64,000 bases of DNA from Rhinopomastus cyanomelas (taxonomy: Eukaryota > Chordata > Aves > Bucerotiformes > Rhinopomastidae): positions 1,040,314 to 1,104,313 of the forward strand of contig VXBP01004622.1 of NCBI GenBank assembly GCA_013400115.1, written 5' to 3'. This document shows, piece by piece, positions 62,241 through 64,000 of the stretch; positions within the stretch are counted from its first letter, which is position 1; the number at the start of each line of letters is the position of its first letter. The notes under the pieces were generated by a model. It ran no database searches, was not told the DNA's origin, and saw only the letters and a list, made by a program, of their open reading frames with translations. The translations under genes and the position numbers were made by a program.

Positions 62241-62402
62241 TCCAAAGTACCCACCGCCATCCAGTGTTTCCTATCCCACCCTACACCCCAATGCAGCCCC
62301 TAAGCACCCCAGCACACCCAGTGACCCAGCCCAGTGCTGGGCCCAGTGCCCTCCACAGACGCAGTGAGGAAGAAGAACTGGAGCCATGTTACCATTATGC
62401 CT

Positions 62403-62408
62403 TTTATT
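62403..62408 (-). terminator. Candidate poly(A) signal of the pri-miR-144/451 transcript
   Basis: TTTATT on the plus strand reads AATAAA for the minus-strand microRNA transcript, 75 bases past the miR-451 hairpin. The downstream minus-strand sequence is GT-rich ('gtctgtggagggcactggg'), as expected for cleavage. It would end the transcript before the ERAL1 promoter. Confidence 0.5.
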
Positions 62409-62482
62409 GCCCCAAGCCCAATCAGTGGGCTCCACTGCTGTGTCCATGCTGTGCCGTGCCATGCCATGTCATGCCGTGTGCC

Positions 62483-62546
62483 TGACCATCGGCAGAACCG
62501 TTACCATTACTAAACTCAGTAATGGTAACGGTTTCCCCGCTGGTCA
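62483..62546 (-). ncRNA. MIR451: miR-451 precursor
   Basis: On the minus strand 62,534-62,513 reads as the 22-nt mature miR-451 (AAACCGTTACCATTACTGAG then TT), identical to the vertebrate sequence I know. The arms 62,496-62,511 and 62,518-62,533 are perfectly complementary over 16 bp with a 6-nt loop, the short hairpin cut by Ago2 rather than Dicer. A basal 6-bp stem TGACCA/TGGTCA closes it. In vertebrates it is erythroid and driven by GATA1 together with miR-144. Confidence 0.97.
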
Positions 62547-62674
62547 TCGATCCTTGGCTGTGCCTGGAGCTCTTCACACCTCAGGACGTCCCTGAGGCAC
62601 CTCGTCCCATATACACCCTCCCTCCCACCCCCAAATCCCGTGTGTCACATCCCTCGGTGGTTCCTTGTCGGCGG

Positions 62675-62758
62675 GTGCTGCCTGGGGAGTACATCATCTA
62701 TACTGTAGTGTCTCATAGCCGACTTACAGTATACGATGATATCCTGCCCGGGGCGGCG
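62675..62758 (-). ncRNA. MIR144: miR-144 precursor
   Basis: On the minus strand the 5' arm at 62,744-62,723 is miR-144-5p (GGATATCATCGTATACTGTA then AG) and the 3' arm at 62,707-62,688 is miR-144-3p (TACAGTATAGATGATGTACT), the latter identical to the human form. The arms pair to form a standard Dicer-type hairpin with a 15-nt loop region. It lies about 140 bases upstream of miR-451 on the same strand, as in other vertebrates. Confidence 0.97.
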
Positions 62759-62764
62759 GGTGGC

Positions 62765-63286
62765 AAGCTGCAGGGTGATTGTGGAGCAGCACCTGCACGG
62801 AGGCGAGAGCATTGTTAGGGAGCACAGCAGCAGGATCAGTGCATCTCCACGCTGCCATCCCCATCCCAGTCACCCTGTCTCACTGCCTCAGAGTAGGGTG
62901 GAGGTTCTTGATGGCTTCCCCACCCCAAGATCTCCCCTACACTCTCGTTGTTCCTCCCCATTGCACCACTGTGGAGCAGGACAGAGGCTCTCAATAGCTG
63001 CTAATCCAAACATCCTCCATAACCCAAACATCCCCCCTAACCCATATTTATCCCCCCTGTCCCACTGCCCCAGTGTGGGATGAAGACTCCGAATAATACC
63101 TCAGCCCTAATTCATCCTTATCCTCCCCAACCCAAACAGCCCAGGGCAGAGCGGGGCCTCCCCAACCCCAGCACCACCCTGCCTTGTCTCTATCTCCCCA
63201 AGTCACCACCCCAGCAGCTCCCCAGGAGGTGGCACATACCTATGGGGGTGGCAATGGGTCTTTGCGGGGTGCTGGGTCTGCACCCG
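62765..63286. other. Upstream part of the microRNA transcript, nothing else recognised
   Basis: C-rich unique or weakly repetitive DNA ('ccccatccc', 'aacccaaacatcc' phrases) without open frames of interest. It would be transcribed as part of pri-miR-144/451 if the promoter lies at about 63,290-63,340. Confidence 0.45.
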
Positions 63287-63342
63287 CCTTATAAAACCTG
63301 CTCTGCCTCATCTGCATATCTCACATCTGCACTGCACAGCTG
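63287..63342 (-). promoter_or_regulatory. Candidate erythroid promoter of miR-144/451: TATA, GATA-like and E-boxes
   Basis: Reading the minus strand toward miR-144, an E-box CAGCTG (63,337-63,342), a CAGATG E-box (63,324-63,329), a GATA core AGATAT (63,316-63,321), another CAGATG (63,309-63,314) and a TATA-like TTTTATAAGG (63,287-63,296) stand within 56 bp. E-box plus GATA pairs are bound by the TAL1/GATA1 complex in red cells. The GATA core is not a full WGATAR; a full one (TGATAG) lies at 63,863-63,868. The same TATA reads TATAAAA on the plus strand, so orientation is not proven. Confidence 0.4.
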
Positions 63343-64000
63343 GACAGGGCTCCTTAACCCCTTCATGCACAGGGTGGGGCACAGCCCCAGGCAGCTCACC
63401 CCCTGGCCTGGCATAGCTCATGGGGTGCCCAGGCATGGGGGCCTTGCAAAGGGGCCATAGCCCCCCCAAAGATGCTGGGGGCTACTCATTGCAAACTGGT
63501 TTCTGGTTGCTGAACAGAGGTTTTGGACACAGCAAAGTGACAGCCCCACAGAGATGGGGCTTGGGGTGATGGTGGGGATGTGTGGGTGCAGGGGATCACC
63601 CTGGCACAGGCACCCCCAGGTGAAGCACATACATGGGGGTGTCAGGAGCCTGTGTATGTCCCCTGGCCATGCACCCTCCCTGAGGGACATGTCCTACAGC
63701 AGTGTGCAACCCCCCCAAAAAGGATGTGCCACCCAGCCTGAAGGTGTCTCCTAGAAGTAAGTGTCCCCTGCCTGCCTATGCTCCCCCAAAGGAGGCTATG
63801 ACCCTTGCAGGGATGCACACCCCGCACTGTGTGTCCCCAGAGGACAAGGTCCCCAAAGGGCTCTATCACCTCATAGCTGATGACCCTGGTCATACTTGTC
63901 CTCTGGCCATCTGTGTCCCCAAATAGCCGCAGCCCCTGACCATGTGTATCACCTGCCTGTGGATGACTCTGGTCACACATGTCCCCCAGCCCCCCAGTCC
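63343..64000. other. Right edge, weakly repetitive C/T/G-rich DNA
   Basis: From about 63,640 the phrase 'tgtccc(c)' recurs every 30-50 bases in a degenerate way. No FLOT2 exon, the next gene in mammals, could be recognised before the window ends. A WGATAR site on the minus strand lies at 63,863-63,868. Confidence 0.5.

Noticed and set aside
62800..64000. FLOT2, expected beyond the microRNA cluster by mammalian synteny
   Set aside because: No flotillin exon could be recognised. It probably lies to the right of the window.

Overview
The window reads as bird nuclear DNA. It carries many CR1 LINE tails (ending in the TTCTGTGATTCTGTG style), an avian-type solo LTR, GC-rich gene ends with CpG islands, and a gene order matching the block that in human lies on 17q11.2: TRAF4, FAM222B, ERAL1, then the miR-451/miR-144 cluster. 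The species cannot be fixed from sequence alone; the LTR resembles families I associate with neoavian/songbird genomes.

Layout. 1-5,000: non-coding, with CR1 at the left edge and at about 972-1,485. 5,000-11,835: TRAF4 (+), seven coding exons rebuilt here to 470 residues, equal to the human protein as I remember it. 11,836-15,577: tail-to-tail intergenic DNA with two degenerate minisatellites, one GC-rich and one AT-rich. 15,578-53,930: FAM222B (-), with a long 3' UTR, a large coding exon (19,438-21,014), a short first coding exon (27,389-27,470) too short to stand out as an open frame, a roughly 26-kb repeat-poor intron and a CpG-island promoter with a non-coding first exon. 53,930-56,240: spacer with two CR1 pieces. 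56,240-61,710: ERAL1 (-), eleven coding exons rebuilt to 473 residues. 61,930-64,000: the erythroid microRNA cluster on the minus strand, miR-144 (about 62,675-62,758) then miR-451 (62,483-62,546), with a candidate poly(A) signal 75-80 bases past miR-451 and a candidate promoter near 63,290-63,340.

The genes are not an operon. TRAF4 is a RING/TRAF-domain adaptor, FAM222B a poorly characterised protein, ERAL1 a mitochondrial 12S-rRNA chaperone GTPase, and miR-144/451 an erythroid microRNA pair. The most notable structural point is that ERAL1 runs in the same direction as FAM222B and the microRNAs, whereas in human (from memory) it runs opposite to both. ERAL1 therefore appears inverted as a unit, and its promoter lies just downstream of the microRNA transcript. 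Other points of interest are a 48-residue Ser/Glu-rich expansion in ERAL1, five perfect-length 36-bp coding repeats in FAM222B, and a cluster of TCGCGA palindromes in the FAM222B promoter. I did not find a convincing new biological system. The window is mostly ordinary conserved vertebrate genes plus lineage-specific repeats.
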